This document shows, piece by piece, positions 1 through 10,606 of a DNA stretch of 64,000 bases (position 1 is the stretch's first letter; every line of letters starts with the position of its first letter). Both the position numbers and the translations under genes were made by a program. The stretch lies in contig JAPYXD010000701.1 in assembly GCA_030998225.1 (NCBI GenBank), forward strand, positions 15,670,501-15,734,500, read 5' to 3'. The notes under the pieces are model-generated. The model was not told the origin of the DNA, ran no database searches, and saw only the letters and a program-made list of their open reading frames with translations. The DNA is from Diplolepis rosae. Lineage: Eukaryota; Arthropoda; Insecta; Hymenoptera; Diplolepididae.

Positions 1-717
1 AATGAAGGGCGCAAAATTTTTGCCATCCCATGCGAAAAAGGAAAAATTAGGATTTTATTATATTTGAGGTTACTTTGCATGGCTTAAATGAGCTTTGAAG
101 GGGACTTGAGTTTTATCTTTATCGACACTTAAATGCGGATTTAAAACTGAAGGACAAAAATACTTTTTAATGCAAGCTTTCTTACCGGGTTTTGCAATAT
201 GATAATACGTAATGAATTTGTATACACAAAACGAGAAACCAAGCCTTTACGAGTTTTATTTTAGATTTAAAACAAAAGTTATTGGTGACTTACCCGATTT
301 GCAGCTACAACTATTTTAATTTGGAGGGCAAACAGTAAAGAACTGCTAATTGTTGGCACATTAGGTATTAGCACTTTATAGATCGAATTTCATTAAAATC
401 ACTTGAAATCGCTATGAATTTTAATTAATTAAAACAGGCAGACAAGTGACAACATGTCGACTCCGCACGATGTTCATTTCGATGACACACTAGCGGCGAC
501 TAGGGGACGTAGCAATTACTATTTTTCTTTCGCCACTTGGCCTATAGGAGTGGGATCACCGCGACCTCTAATGGATAAGGTGTCCGTGTAGCTTAGTGCA
601 TGTGCACATTTGTACGCGGCGCTATTTGTCGCAAGCGGGTGGAGTGCGGTAAGGGGAACTGGGTTCGTATGAGTTCCACCATAGTTATTTACAAGTCATT
701 ACAAGTATTTAACAATT
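1..717. other. no gene recognised; GC-richer patch at about 440-660
   Basis: The first 430 bases are AT-rich with no recognisable feature. From about 440 to 660 the base composition is noticeably richer in G+C, with several CpG dinucleotides (for example GCGGCGAC, ACGCGGCGC), unlike its neighbours. No open frame of useful length or known motif is visible. It lies directly upstream of the 10-bp tandem repeat and the THAP fragment and may belong to the same degraded element or to an old promoter; that is inference only. Confidence 0.4.
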
Positions 718-786
718 CATTGTGCGTCATTGTGTGTCATTGGGCGTCATTGTGCGTTATTGTGCGTAATTGTGCGTTATTGTGAA
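718..786 (+). repeat. 10-bp tandem repeat, about 7 copies (CATTGTGCGT)
   Basis: Seven consecutive copies of a decamer close to CATTGTGCGT, with variants CATTGTGTGT, CATTGGGCGT and TATTGTGCGT. It ends only a few bases before the ATG of the THAP-domain fragment. THAP domains bind short GC-containing sites, so a tandem array here could be a binding-site cluster of a THAP transposase element; this is speculation from adjacency alone. Confidence 0.8.
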
Positions 787-791
787 TTATC

Positions 792-987
792 ATGGATAAA
801 AAATGCGTAATACGTGTATATCACCAAAAAGCGTCAGGAGGAAAGTATGCCCATTCATCGGTTTCCAAAGAGAGAAGATGCTGGACAACGATGGATAGAA
901 GCTTGCGCGACCTCTTACAAATACCTACAAGTAGTGGAAAGGCAATATTTTGTTTGTCATCGACATTTCGATGAACAATATTACTAA
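792..987 (+). pseudogene. THAP zinc-finger domain fragment, frameshifted
   Basis: Two overlapping frames together give the N-terminal part of a THAP (C2CH) zinc finger, a DNA-binding domain found in P-element transposases and in many chromatin proteins. The first frame (from the ATG at 792) starts MDKKCVI and reaches GGKYAH. The frame beginning near 847 then gives HRFPKRE, a conserved Trp (RWIEAC), and ends in FVCHRHFDEQYY followed by TAA. The family signature is Cys-x(2-4)-Cys-...-His-x-Phe-Pro-...-Trp-...-Cys-x2-His-Phe; the HRFPK, W and VCxxHF parts are plainly visible. The second zinc cysteine appears replaced (VYH where Cys is expected), and a loss of about two bases between KYAH and HRFPK breaks the frame. 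Only about 60 of the roughly 90 domain residues remain and no transposase body follows, so it is a dead fragment rather than a gene. Confidence 0.75.
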
Positions 988-1228
988 CAAAAGAGAAATG
1001 GTGCCTTCTTTTTAAAGTGCGGTTTTTGTTTAATTTTGAAATTAAATTTCCCAAATTTTAGAAACAAAATTTTATGTAATTTAGACACAAAGATGTAGAA
1101 ACCTATAACAATAAATTTTGCTAATTTGCTAATTAAGAAATTAATACCAACTTCTCACTCTTGAATTACATTTTCACAATTTTGCATTATATTTATTATA
1201 TTATATTATATTTTTACATTAGAATATA
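988..1228. other. AT-rich, no feature
   Basis: Very AT-rich sequence with TATATT runs near 1190-1230. No coding potential or repeat relationship was seen. Confidence 0.5.
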
Positions 1229-1506
1229 CATATATATTTTTTCATTAAATTTAATTCCCACGTCTTTAAATCATTATTTGCTTTTAAGGTTATGTTACCA
1301 TTCAACCGGACAATTTTAGTAAATTTAACTAGAAATATGGTAATGTTAAATGGATTCAATTAGTCAAGTTTACCGGAATATAACCATGAATGTGACAAAA
1401 AAAATTTTATTAAAAAAACTAGTAATATCAATTAGAAAATTTTATTACATTAACTGAAATACAAGATCAAAACAACTGAAAAGTGTTGACTAGAATTTCT
1501 AGTTGA
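1229..1506 (+). repeat. dispersed repeat, same family as 59373-59652
   Basis: This block aligns along its length with 59373-59652. Shared landmarks in order are the TATATATTTTTTCATT start, TCCCACGTC/TTCCACGTC, AAATCATTATTTG, GGTTATGTTA, TTTAGTAAATTTAACTAG, GGTAATGTTAAATGGA, TACCATGAAT and AAGTGTT...AGAATTTCTA. At the 59-kb locus this segment is the right half of a 2.03-kb TA-flanked element, so the copy here is best read as a truncated piece of that family without its terminus. Confidence 0.7.
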
Positions 1507-2385
1507 ATTTTTCTAAATATTAGTTAATTCTTTAGTAATTGAGAGTGAATGAAATCATACTAAATACACATTTAGAGCGTATCATGCACATTGCGTATTA
1601 TAATGTTTTGAGAGATAATCATTTAAAATTGTAAAATGTGCACCAAAATTATATCCTACTGGAAATTTCCGTACACCATCTTACGTGGTTTTACTATGTA
1701 AGAAGGTCAGAAGGTCGAGATGCTAAAATACAGAAGCTCAGGTAAAATTATTTTTAGGACAAGCTTTTATTTTTAATAAGGCCTTAACAGTATATCTCAA
1801 TCGTGTAATTAATAGTTTTTTTATCAAATCCATTTAAAGAACAAAATTCTAATCTTAGATTGATATTTCATTTATAATATTTTGTACTATTTAAATTTCA
1901 GTACCTTTAATACAATATTTCATAATCAAATGGCAAACTAGTTGTATTTGTAAATTTTAAAATATAGTAGAATTTTTTTTCTCAATAAATTTTAAATGAA
2001 GAACAAACTTCATGCATTAATATGTCACCCATAATTTCAACTCAAAAACTGTTGTTTGGAAAGCTGACGTGTAGTAAATAAAGAGGTCGTTGAAAACACT
2101 ACGCATAATTTTTACTATAAAGTTCGTTATGTTGCTCTACTTGAAATTTTCGGTTGTATAATGTTGCGAGAAATAAATTAACAAGTGGGTCGAAAATAAT
2201 GGTGTAATATTTAAGTATATGATAATGTAATATCCCTATAGAAGTGGAAAGGCTACTCTAGTGAATTCTCTAACTGTATTCTCTCCATTCCGAAACACTT
2301 TTTCCGTAATTTATTATGATCTTTATTCGTAGAGTTTAGAAGCAAAATATATATGGGTCCAGTGGACGTCGAAAAAAATGCCTAA
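1507..2385. other. no feature seen
   Basis: AT-rich sequence with no recognisable coding region, repeat family member or inverted repeat. Confidence 0.5.
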
Positions 2386-2901
2386 TAATAAAAGGTTTTT
2401 AATCGTATGAACTTTTCATAAAAATATAAACAAAAAATTGTTCTTGTTATTTCAGCTGCAAATTTTGCAAGTTTTATAAAAAAATACGATTTTTTTCAAA
2501 GTCGGAATATATAGTTCTTCGATTTTTCAGGCTAAAAATGTTTATTAATGTGTAAGGAAGGTTGTGTAAAATTATTGAAGTGTGCCGACACATAGTTTCC
2601 GAAATATTCGAATTTATACAGAGCACTGACTATGCCTTTGCAATTATTTCTTAAACGGAGATAGAAGGACACAAAAAGAAATTGGTAATCTGGGGAAAAC
2701 CTGCCATTTAGTGCACTTGAAACTCCAAAAATTTTACACAATAATAAACAATGTAGTCCGAAAAACCGAAAAACCATATAGACCGACTTTGAAAAAATCG
2801 TATTTTATAATAACATTTGCAAAATTTGCAGCTTAAATAACAAGAACAATTTTTTGTTTATATTTTTATGAAAAGTTCATACGATTAACAACCTTTTATT
2901 A
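2386..2901. mobile_element. inverted-repeat element, about 516 bp
   Basis: The two ends are long inverted copies. The left arm begins TAATAAAAGGTTTTTAATCG and runs through ACTTTTCATAAAAATATAAA and TTGTTCTTGTTATT to about 2510. The right arm (about 2770-2901) reads the same in reverse complement with a few substitutions. Arms are about 125 bp, with a 260-bp unrelated centre and no transposase coding. This is the form of a foldback or miniature non-autonomous DNA transposon. No clear target-site duplication could be fixed. Confidence 0.75.
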
Positions 2902-3350
2902 CCTGGGTTTTAACCCAGGTGGACAATTCGGGGGCCAGACGGTTTTTACAAGTGGAGCAGTAATGTGTCAGTTGTAACTGAGGAGTAATGCCAGTACTGC
3001 CTGTCAATACTGTGCCAAAAATTGGCATATTACTGGCTTACTACTGGCGCAGTACTGGCGCGGTATTCTTTGGCAGTAGTGGTGAAGTTTTGAAATAGGC
3101 ATATCATTGACAGTTGGCACTCTAGTGAGTTACTACAGGCGCAGTACTGATTATCATTACTGGCAAAATACCGACAAAGGGGGTATGCCAACCTTGGGCA
3201 CAGTACTGGTTGAGTGCTGGCTGTATACAAGATCCAAATACGGGATATCAACCGACATGGAAGTGTCGTCGGCAGTTGGCATTCTACTGGTTTAGTAATG
3301 CAGCAGTACTAATTTTCATTACTGGCAAAATACCGAAGTACTATTTTCAC
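2902..3350. repeat. palindrome plus GCCAGTACTG-rich repeat block
   Basis: Begins with an imperfect palindrome (ACCTGGGTT-TT-AACCCAGGT, 2901-2920) whose centre contains TTAA followed by CCCAGGTGGACAATTCGG, which looks like the end of a TTAA-targeting element. From about 2985 to 3345 the sequence is dense in GGCAGTACTGG-like modules and TTATCATTACTGGCAAAATACCGA repeated near 3152 and 3315. The same modules recur at 3708-3872. The open frames here are by-products of the repeats. Confidence 0.6.
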
Positions 3351-3439
3351 AACCTTTTACTTATCTATTTTTGAAATACCTATTCAGAATCTATTTTTAT
3401 AAATATTTTTTATAATTTAATTTTCGTGAGTGTTTAATA

Positions 3440-3511
3440 CTCTCTAAATTTGTATCAGTCAAAATCTACTGATTCAATCAGTGAAAATTTGACTGATTCA
3501 GATTTAGAGAG
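3440..3511. mobile_element. CTCTCTAAA-family miniature element, short form
   Basis: A 72-bp copy consisting almost only of the two termini: it starts CTCTCTAAATTTGTATCAG and ends GACTGATTCAGATTTAGAGAG, flanked on both sides by TA. Larger relatives lie at 7162, 10607, 10931, 12361, 17463 and 49188. The internal part has been lost, leaving a near-palindrome. Confidence 0.85.
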
Positions 3512-3707
3512 TACATTTTTCAGTTTTTTTTTTCGCAAAAGAACTATATTTTTCAGCACAGAATATGAAACTTCAATGAAATGTTTTTGATTAAATTTGT
3601 ATAAATTTACTAAATTAACTCAGCTATCAATCTAGCTTTCAATATAGCTTTACTAGAAGTTAGAATACTTTTGAAATTACAAAATTTCACCAGATAAAAT
3701 TCAGTCA

Positions 3708-3872
3708 GAATCGGCTGCTAGTACTCGTCCAGTACTACTTTAAAGTACCAGCCCAGTACTGACTGCCAACTCCCAGTCAAGCCATAATTAGGGGTCTAGC
3801 CTGAACTATGCCAGTATCCCCTGATAGCACTGGACCAGTACTGCTTTCAAGTACCAGCCCAGTACTGACAGT
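3708..3872. repeat. GCCCAGTACTGAC repeat block
   Basis: Two near-copies of the phrase AGTACTGCTTTCAAGTACC / AGTACTACTTTAAAGTACC followed by AGCCCAGTACTGAC, about 100 bp apart. Related in composition to 2985-3345 and possibly the other end of the same element, interrupted by the short CTCTCTAAA-family copy; boundaries are not clear. Confidence 0.55.
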
Positions 3873-4584
3873 ACAATTTATTACAAATTATTTGTAGATT
3901 ATTCTTATTTCTGCATTAAAGGCATTCCCCGTTGATTCAAACTTATATTTTTATTATAAAATTTATTTCCTTATCGAACGAAATCCCAACGATGTCAACT
4001 TGACTCGTAGAAAACACGAATGTGCATCGAATAAGTTTTATATTATTCTGAATCTACATTTGTATCTTGATTTAATTTGAATACTTACACATATCATGCA
4101 ATTTTCTATGCCAGGATTATTGAGCTCTGTATTGCTTTTTTTATTATTTATATTCAAGGACATCGCCATTTGAAATAAGCATGTCAAATATGATTTTTCA
4201 AATTATTATAAACTGAAAATATGTTATGAAATTAATTCTCCCACTTTGAAAAGATGATTGATTACATATAACAAATTATTTAATTCACAACTAAGTTATG
4301 TTAAAACAATCAAATATTTGGTTGAATTAACTGTAACTGATTGGCTGTATTTTAATGCATTTATTTGGTCGATATAAGCTCATTTTTGTTGGGTCAACAA
4401 AATTTCGAGTGGTTGAAACAACATTTTTATTTACATGTACCAAATTATTGAATTTGCAGACAAATTTTCTTGAGACAACCAAAGATTTAATTCAATTAAT
4501 CAAAACTTGGGTTGACTATATTTTTTTATTTTTTTTAATAAGTACATTTCAAGATTTTTGTACTTGTTTTCAAAATTGGAAATA
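3873..4584. other. no feature seen
   Basis: AT-rich sequence. A 76-codon frame at 4355-4585 on the plus strand has low-complexity Phe/Leu-rich content and no family resemblance; I do not call it a gene. Confidence 0.5.
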
Positions 4585-4795
4585 GTAGAGTCATAGAGAA
4601 TATTTTTTACGAAAAAATAAGCCATGATTTATGAAAATCCAATAATTTTAGGAAAAATTGATAAGAAGCGATAGTAAGGAAAAACTCCATTGCAAAAAAC
4701 ATTATTAAAAGTATTATTTTTCGTAAGTTTTACATGTTTTTCATAAAAAATTATGTCTTTTCTTTTATAAGACATGATTGATAATATCATTTCAG
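4585..4795. repeat. diverged single arm related to the 15.7-kb palindrome
   Basis: Shares with the right arm of 15741-16273, in the same order, TAGAGAAT, CCATGATTTAT-AAAATC, TAAGAAGCGA and the ATGTTTT-CATAAAAAAT region followed by TCTTTT. It is diverged and has only one arm, so it is a solo or decayed copy. Confidence 0.45.
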
Positions 4796-5714
4796 GTCTC
4801 AAAATCAAAAAACTTTTTTTTTTATTTAAAGGAAATGTTTTCTAAGTTTACTTATGAGCGAATATTATGGCAAATTTGACAATTTCTCTTCATAGTTTTG
4901 ACTATCTGAGCATCGAATCTAACAATAAAAATCGTATACAAAAAGGCAAGCAATTGTTTATAGGGAATTACAATTGGTTTTAAATATTTTTATTGTCATA
5001 ACAAGACCTCAATGAAAAATCCAATGTCTGGAAAATTCCTAAGTCTCTATTATTAGTAAGTGGTGAATGGCCATTTTGCACTATTGTCAATTTCTCATTC
5101 AGTTGTATGATTGCAAAAGATCTGAACAGATCATAATTTCCTATTACCCTTTCTTCAATGGTATAATTTGCATTCGATTTGCTCTGAATTGTCAGCTACA
5201 TAGTGTGAATTATCGTAAAATACCAGTGGGGAATAAGTTTTCCTCCTTTGCACATATTTTACTAATATTAAAAATAAACTACTTTTCACCTATTATAAAT
5301 TGAAATGAGTATCATCTGAAATTTACACTTTACAAAAAAAATTATCAATTACTTTTTTAAAAGATTTAAAATTCAAAATCTATTTAAAGATAAGATAAAA
5401 ATTTTGCATAGAGGGTTAAAATGGAAATAGTAGCTTCAAAACAAAAAATACTACTTCCTAATTCACGCCATAAAATTTTAAGTCATAAAGTGAGCTTTTA
5501 CGAGTTAAATTTTTAAAGTCTCGTGCAAAGTTTTCTTTTAAAAAAACATCATGCCTTTAGTTTAATTAAGAGTAATTTTTATCGTTATAATAGTTATGGT
5601 AATTTTTATCATCCAAAGAAACATTTTTTTGATAAATGGACAAAAACAACAATTTTTTGAATTTAAAAAAAAATTTCAATTAAAAAAACGTTTCTCTGAT
5701 TCCAAGTTTAAATA
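4796..5714. other. no feature seen
   Basis: AT-rich sequence without a recognisable feature. A 78-codon frame at 5067-5303 (plus) has no family resemblance. Confidence 0.5.
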
Positions 5715-7062
5715 GGGGAGAAGCGGCGAAATTGGCGCGTCGTCTAAATTGGCGCACCCTATTTTTCAGAAAATGATAACATAACAAAAAATAAAAATAG
5801 TTGTATCGTGTGCATTCTTGTATGATATGTATTTGATAGAAAAAATTATAAAAATCTAATTGCTTAATATAGTTTTATTGCGATTAATCGTTTTTTGGCA
5901 TAATGGTTATGTTCGAAGCCATTGAGTTAGATCGTTAAATAATAGTAATTCAAGGTGAATTAGATTAATGCAACGATTTTATAATCTTTGATATTTAATC
6001 CTACGATTAGGATAGAATATTTGTATGAAAAAATAAGCATTTTACGTAAAAAGTATTTAATTAATGAACGATACACTTGCGGCAAAATTGGCGCATACGA
6101 GATTCAAATCAGAGTCGAAGTTGGCACACGTATTGTTTTTCTGGAAACCGGTGACTGAAGTCAAGTGCTCGGATGTTTATGATTGAAAATATAAAGAAGA
6201 TAGTAAGTACACAATTATTAATATATAGATATATACATTTGAATGTTGCTGGACTTTTCTGCTAATCTTTTTCTTAAGATGTTTGTGACATGGGAGGTAA
6301 TGTGGTTCGCAAAACTGATGTAACGACTTTGTAAGGTTATATTCATTTGAACAATCAGTGGTTAAATTTTTTTTTTAAGTTTGAGGTATTAAGGCATTTT
6401 AAAAGCGATTTTTAATAATTAATTTGCAGTCTGACAGTGTTTTGAAAGTTTTCTCGATTTTAAGATGTGAAAGCAATGTAAGTAAAAAATTTGTATTTTT
6501 GATTGATTGTTTCTATTATTTATAAGTCTTCTAAAGTTAATAATTGTATATACTTCTGATTACAAATTCAAATAATTCTCTATAAAAATGATTTCAATTT
6601 GAATATTCACTTAAATATCCACAATTGCCAGTATTTTATTGTACAAATATAAAATATATTTTAACTTTGGCTGGTTTATGTGAATAAAGGTATAAAAAAC
6701 TTCACATATCTTGATATACTATCTCAAATTTAGTTTCAAATTATAATTACCTCTTTTCATCAACCTTTGCTACTGAAATGTAATTCTAAATCTATGAAAA
6801 TATAACTAATACGTGGCAAGAGAAGATTATAATATTAGTGCGTCAATTTACCCGACACGGCGGGTAAATTGACGCAGGTGCAGTCCTTCGGAAATCTGAA
6901 TAAAAACCTGCTTTAATAATTTTCAATGCAATCTTTATCCATTGGAAAGTATAGAAAAGATATTCAGCTATTATATAAATATTTTTTCATAATTTTTAGT
7001 CATATACTTTCTTTTTAAACTCGCACTTTCTATTAGGTGCGCCAATTTCGCCGCTTCTCCCC
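5715..7062. mobile_element. TA-flanked element with GGGGAGAAGCGGCGAAATTG termini, 1348 bp
   Basis: The left end reads GGGGAGAAGCGGCGAAATTG followed by GCGC, and the right end is its exact reverse complement, with TA immediately outside both ends (5713-5714 and 7063-7064), as expected for a TA target-site duplication. The terminal word recurs inside as CGGCAAAATTGGCGCATACG near 6089 and AGTTGGCACACG near 6118, so subterminal copies exist. A perfect 15-bp-arm hairpin (6840-6854 with 6861-6875, arm GCGTCAATTTACCCG) lies near the right end. No transposase is encoded, so the element is non-autonomous. The superfamily is not certain; TA duplication would suit Tc1/mariner-like elements. Confidence 0.8.
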
Positions 7063-7161
7063 TATACTCGATAAATTTGATAAATGTCTAAAATTCGAAC
7101 TTTTATTAACTAGCATTAAATATTATTGAAATTCTTCTCGGCATGCAAAGATCGATATGTA

Positions 7162-7432
7162 CTCTCTAAATCGGAATGAGACAAATTTTCACTGATTGAA
7201 TCAGTGATTTGCTTTTTCACTGAGTCACCAGTGAAATATATATTTCACTCTTAAATCACTTGAATTTAACTGATTCATCAGTGGAATAAATATTTTTCAT
7301 TCTTAGTTCAGTTAATTCTCACTGAAGTAATCAGTGAAATTTGACTGATTCACAACACCCTCTATTTAGCTATTTGAATCAGTCAAATTTCACCGATAAT
7401 CTGTAGATTTTGACTGATTCAGATTTAGAGAA
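7162..7432. mobile_element. CTCTCTAAA-family miniature element
   Basis: A 271-bp copy with termini CTCTCTAAATCGGAATGAG and TGACTGATTCAGATTTAGAG, flanked by TA. The body is an interlocking set of TCACTGATT, AATCAGTGA and TTTTTCACTG modules in both orientations, so either strand can fold extensively. Confidence 0.85.
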
Positions 7433-7533
7433 TATACTTTCTTACTCAAATATTAAGAATAACATATCAAAAATAAATGTATAGCTATAAAAATATTTTT
7501 TTGGAAAATAACTTTTTACATTTTTCAGTTTAA

Positions 7534-7893
7534 GGGCATGTGATACTTCGGATATTAGCAAATTAGATTGATTTTAGGTTTCCACATGTTTATGTCCAAA
7601 GTACCTTAAATTTTGTTTTCATAATTGGAAAATAGTAGACAAGATGAAAACGGGTGTAGATAGACTACTTTGGTTTCGAGAATGAAAAAAGTTCAATTTT
7701 ATGAAAATATATCGGAATTTTTTCTTTATTATCAAAACCAAATGTAGTCTACGTAAGTTTTTATCGTCTCTGCTATTGTCTACTATTTCCCAAATTTTGA
7801 AAACGAAATGTTATGTATTTTGAACATAAACATGTAAAAATTGGACCAAATTTTTCACATGAATTTGCTACTTTTTTTAAGTATCACATGCCC
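7534..7893. mobile_element. TTAA-flanked miniature element, 360 bp
   Basis: Flanked by TTAA at 7530-7533 and 7894-7897. The ends are inverted: GGGCATGTGATACTT at left and AAGTATCACATGCCC at right, with imperfect inverted homology continuing inward (for example ATGTTTATGTCCAAAGTA against TTTTGAACATAAACATGTA). TTAA duplication is the hallmark of piggyBac transposition, so this is best read as a piggyBac-type miniature element; it encodes nothing. Confidence 0.75.
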
Positions 7894-7897
7894 TTAA

Positions 7898-8232
7898 GGC
7901 CATGTCCTACTTATCCGATCCCTACCTTACCGACACTTTTTTTTCGTTCTTCGTATTTCCACGTTAATTTAGATATCGAGTTGAATCTTTGAGTGAATAA
8001 GTAAAAAGCAGTAAAGAACGTTTATCTGGTTCAAAATTTTTATAATTATAAAATAAAAAAAATTTTGAATTTTTTTTTTCATAATTATAAATATTTAGGA
8101 GCAAATAAACGTTCCTTGGCATTTCTAACTTGATTACTCAAAGTTTTAACTCGATATCTCAATTAATATGGAAATTCGCAGGGCGAAAAAAAAATGTCGG
8201 TAAGGTAGGGATCGGATAGGTAAGATATGGCC
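7898..8232. mobile_element. TTAA-flanked miniature element, 335 bp, abutting the previous one
   Basis: Lies between TTAA at 7894-7897 (shared with the element to its left) and TTAA at 8233-8236. The left end runs GGCCATGTCCTACTTATCCG and on through ATCCCTACCTTACCGACA; the right end is the inverted copy (TGTCGGTAAGGTAGGGATC ... TATGGCC). Arms of about 140 bp meet in an A/T-rich centre. Non-coding, piggyBac-type by its target site. Confidence 0.78.
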
Positions 8233-9233
8233 TTAAAATATCGGTAAATTTTTTTACCCAAAAAAAATTGAATCTTTTTTGGAAGAATCACATGAATCTC
8301 CTGATATTTTTTCTGATATGCAATTTTTTCCCGAAGCTCGATTTTAAAGCAAAACGCCTAAACTACAGAAAGCTCGAGAAGTAAAAAAGAAATTGCTTGC
8401 GCGTATCGATTGAAAGCCGTGGAAGATATTATATATGCAGAAAATATGAAGTGATATAAATGTAGTATATAATATGTTTTTATATGTGCGCAGAGAAATA
8501 AAATCGTGCAAGCGTAGGTACTATAGTAATCACTTGAATACCTTGTTTCTTCGATAGCTGGAGTAACCGGTCTGAAAAACCATAAAAATGTCATCATGTA
8601 ATACTTTCGTGACATTTTTCCTTTTTTTTCTACAATTTTGCATCTCTAATCGTCTGTGAAAACTACGAAGCCTTAAATAGTAAAACTACATTCTAGAGAG
8701 ATGAAATAAGCCGTGTTATAAAACCTGCCAAACGGAAGTTCTAATTTTTCGATTCGTGAAAATTTTCAAGCATTTGTATTTTCATTAGATTGTTATGCCA
8801 TTTCTACGTGACAGGCGAGATAATGAGACGAGCGCATATTCAAGTAACAAAGATCGAAAAAGGAGGGATATAAAGAGAGAACGCCCTTGATATTCAGCTG
8901 CTAATATTTCATTTGTAACTGAATCGACCAGAGATAAGCCGCCTATCGCGGCTTAATCACCTCGTCGACAGTAATTTATTGTCGAAAATGTGTTCTACAT
9001 TTCCGGTCCGATTGTTAAACTTCTAATTCTACCGAACTCGGAAAAGGCCTGCTGTTTATTATAAACTTCAATGGTCCTGATATCGAAATATCATTTTTAT
9101 ACAACTCAAAGTAATTCCATAGTTAAATTTAATATTGTAATTAGATAATAGTGTTGTAAGCAAATTCAATTTTTAAACATGAATACTTGTTATTTTTCTT
9201 GCATAAAGATACTTTGTTTCGGTTAATCAACTA
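8233..9233. other. single-copy stretch with one small hairpin
   Basis: No repeats recognised. Base composition is slightly more balanced between 8640 and 9060. A hairpin with 7-bp arms (AAGCCGC-CTATC-GCGGCTT) lies at 8936-8954. No coding region with support. Confidence 0.45.
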
Positions 9234-9740
9234 ATTAGTTTTTTAAATTTCCCTCTATATATTAGTTCATAAAATAATCAGAAATTTCAGTTACGTTATA
9301 TTATATTGAAAATATAACTTTTGTTAATGAAGAATAATTCTATAATTAAAATTATTCTTAATTAATTTTTAAAACTTGAGGAGAAATTTTTTATGAATAT
9401 CTTAGCTAAGATATGTTTATTAAATTTAAAGTTATTTTCGTCAGTTAATTATTTAAACTTATTAGTTTTTTAAATTAAATTATTTATTTTTAGAATTAAA
9501 TTATTGAATTAAATATAACTTTTCTTAATGAAGAATAATTCTACAATTAAAATAATTCTTAATTCATTTTTAAAACATGGACAGAAATTTTTTATAAATA
9601 ACTTAGATAAGATATTTTTATTAAATTTGAACATATTTTCATCAGTTAATTAGTTAAACTTATTAGTTTTTTAAATGTCGCTCTATGTATTAGTTCATAA
9701 AATAATCAGAAATTTCAGTTACGTTATATTTTATTTCTTA
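9234..9740 (+). repeat. interleaved direct duplication
   Basis: Two modules are each present twice in the same orientation. TTAGTTCATAAAATAATCAG with its flanks occurs at about 9262 and 9691. AATATAACTTTTGTTAATGA with its flanks (continuing AGAATAATTCT and AAATTTTTTATGAATA) occurs at about 9310 and 9509. The pattern suggests a local duplication followed by divergence. Confidence 0.7.
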
Positions 9741-10606
9741 TAAATATTTTAGATAAGATATTTTTGTTAGATTTGAAGTTATTTTCACAATATTTTGGCA
9801 CATATTGACCTAAAAGATCTTAAAAGTGTGTATGTAAATTATTTTATTGTGCACATGATAATTTATTATAAAATAATCTTAAATTAATCCCTGAGGAAAT
9901 TATTCTGGAACGTTTAATTAAAATGGCGGACGGAAATTTGAAGAAATAATTCGATTCTCTTAAAAACGGGAACCTAACAGATTTTTCAATAACTCAATCA
10001 AAACATGTTACTAGAATTTTAAAAATAAAAATAGTGGATCCAATATGGCGAATAAAAATCTCAAAACGTTAAAAATGGATTTCCTGAGAGTGTTTGGAGT
10101 AGAAAATGCTATAAGAAAATTATTATTCATACAGAATATTAACAAATACATATATAAAAGTTTGAACACGTTTAAAAATCATATTGTAAGAACTGAATAT
10201 CAAATAAAATATGTGTAATAACTGGAAAATGCAATTCCAACTATTCAATCTTGAGATATTGGGTCTGATGACAATGGACGTGCGAATATGCAGGAAAAAA
10301 ATTTATTCGAGTTCCTGCACGTATCTTGAGCTTAGAATATTTTATCTCTGACGCTTTTTCATTGAATGAGATTTAATTAAAATCCTAGAAAGGTACAACG
10401 GAAAACTGATTGATGTCAATTAGTTAATTTTTTGATATGTTAGATTCCAATTAGCAAAAACACATTTTATATTTTATTTCTGAATGCGCTTCTAAACACA
10501 ATGCATTCGAACCGATTTAGACCGATTGAGTACAATTTAAATAGGTACACTGTTAAAGATTTAAGATAAATTAGTGTCAATTGCGTTTCAGAACCATGTC
10601 CAATTG
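9741..10606. other. no gene; one copy of a CGCCATATTGGATC word
   Basis: AT-rich with no coding region. At about 10036-10049 GATCCAATATGGCG is the reverse complement of a word that also occurs near 17396 and twice within the TTAA element at 41563-42699. Confidence 0.45.

Noticed and set aside
8936..8954. GC hairpin as a bacterial-type terminator
   Set aside because: No T-run follows and the context is not prokaryotic; kept only as a small hairpin note.
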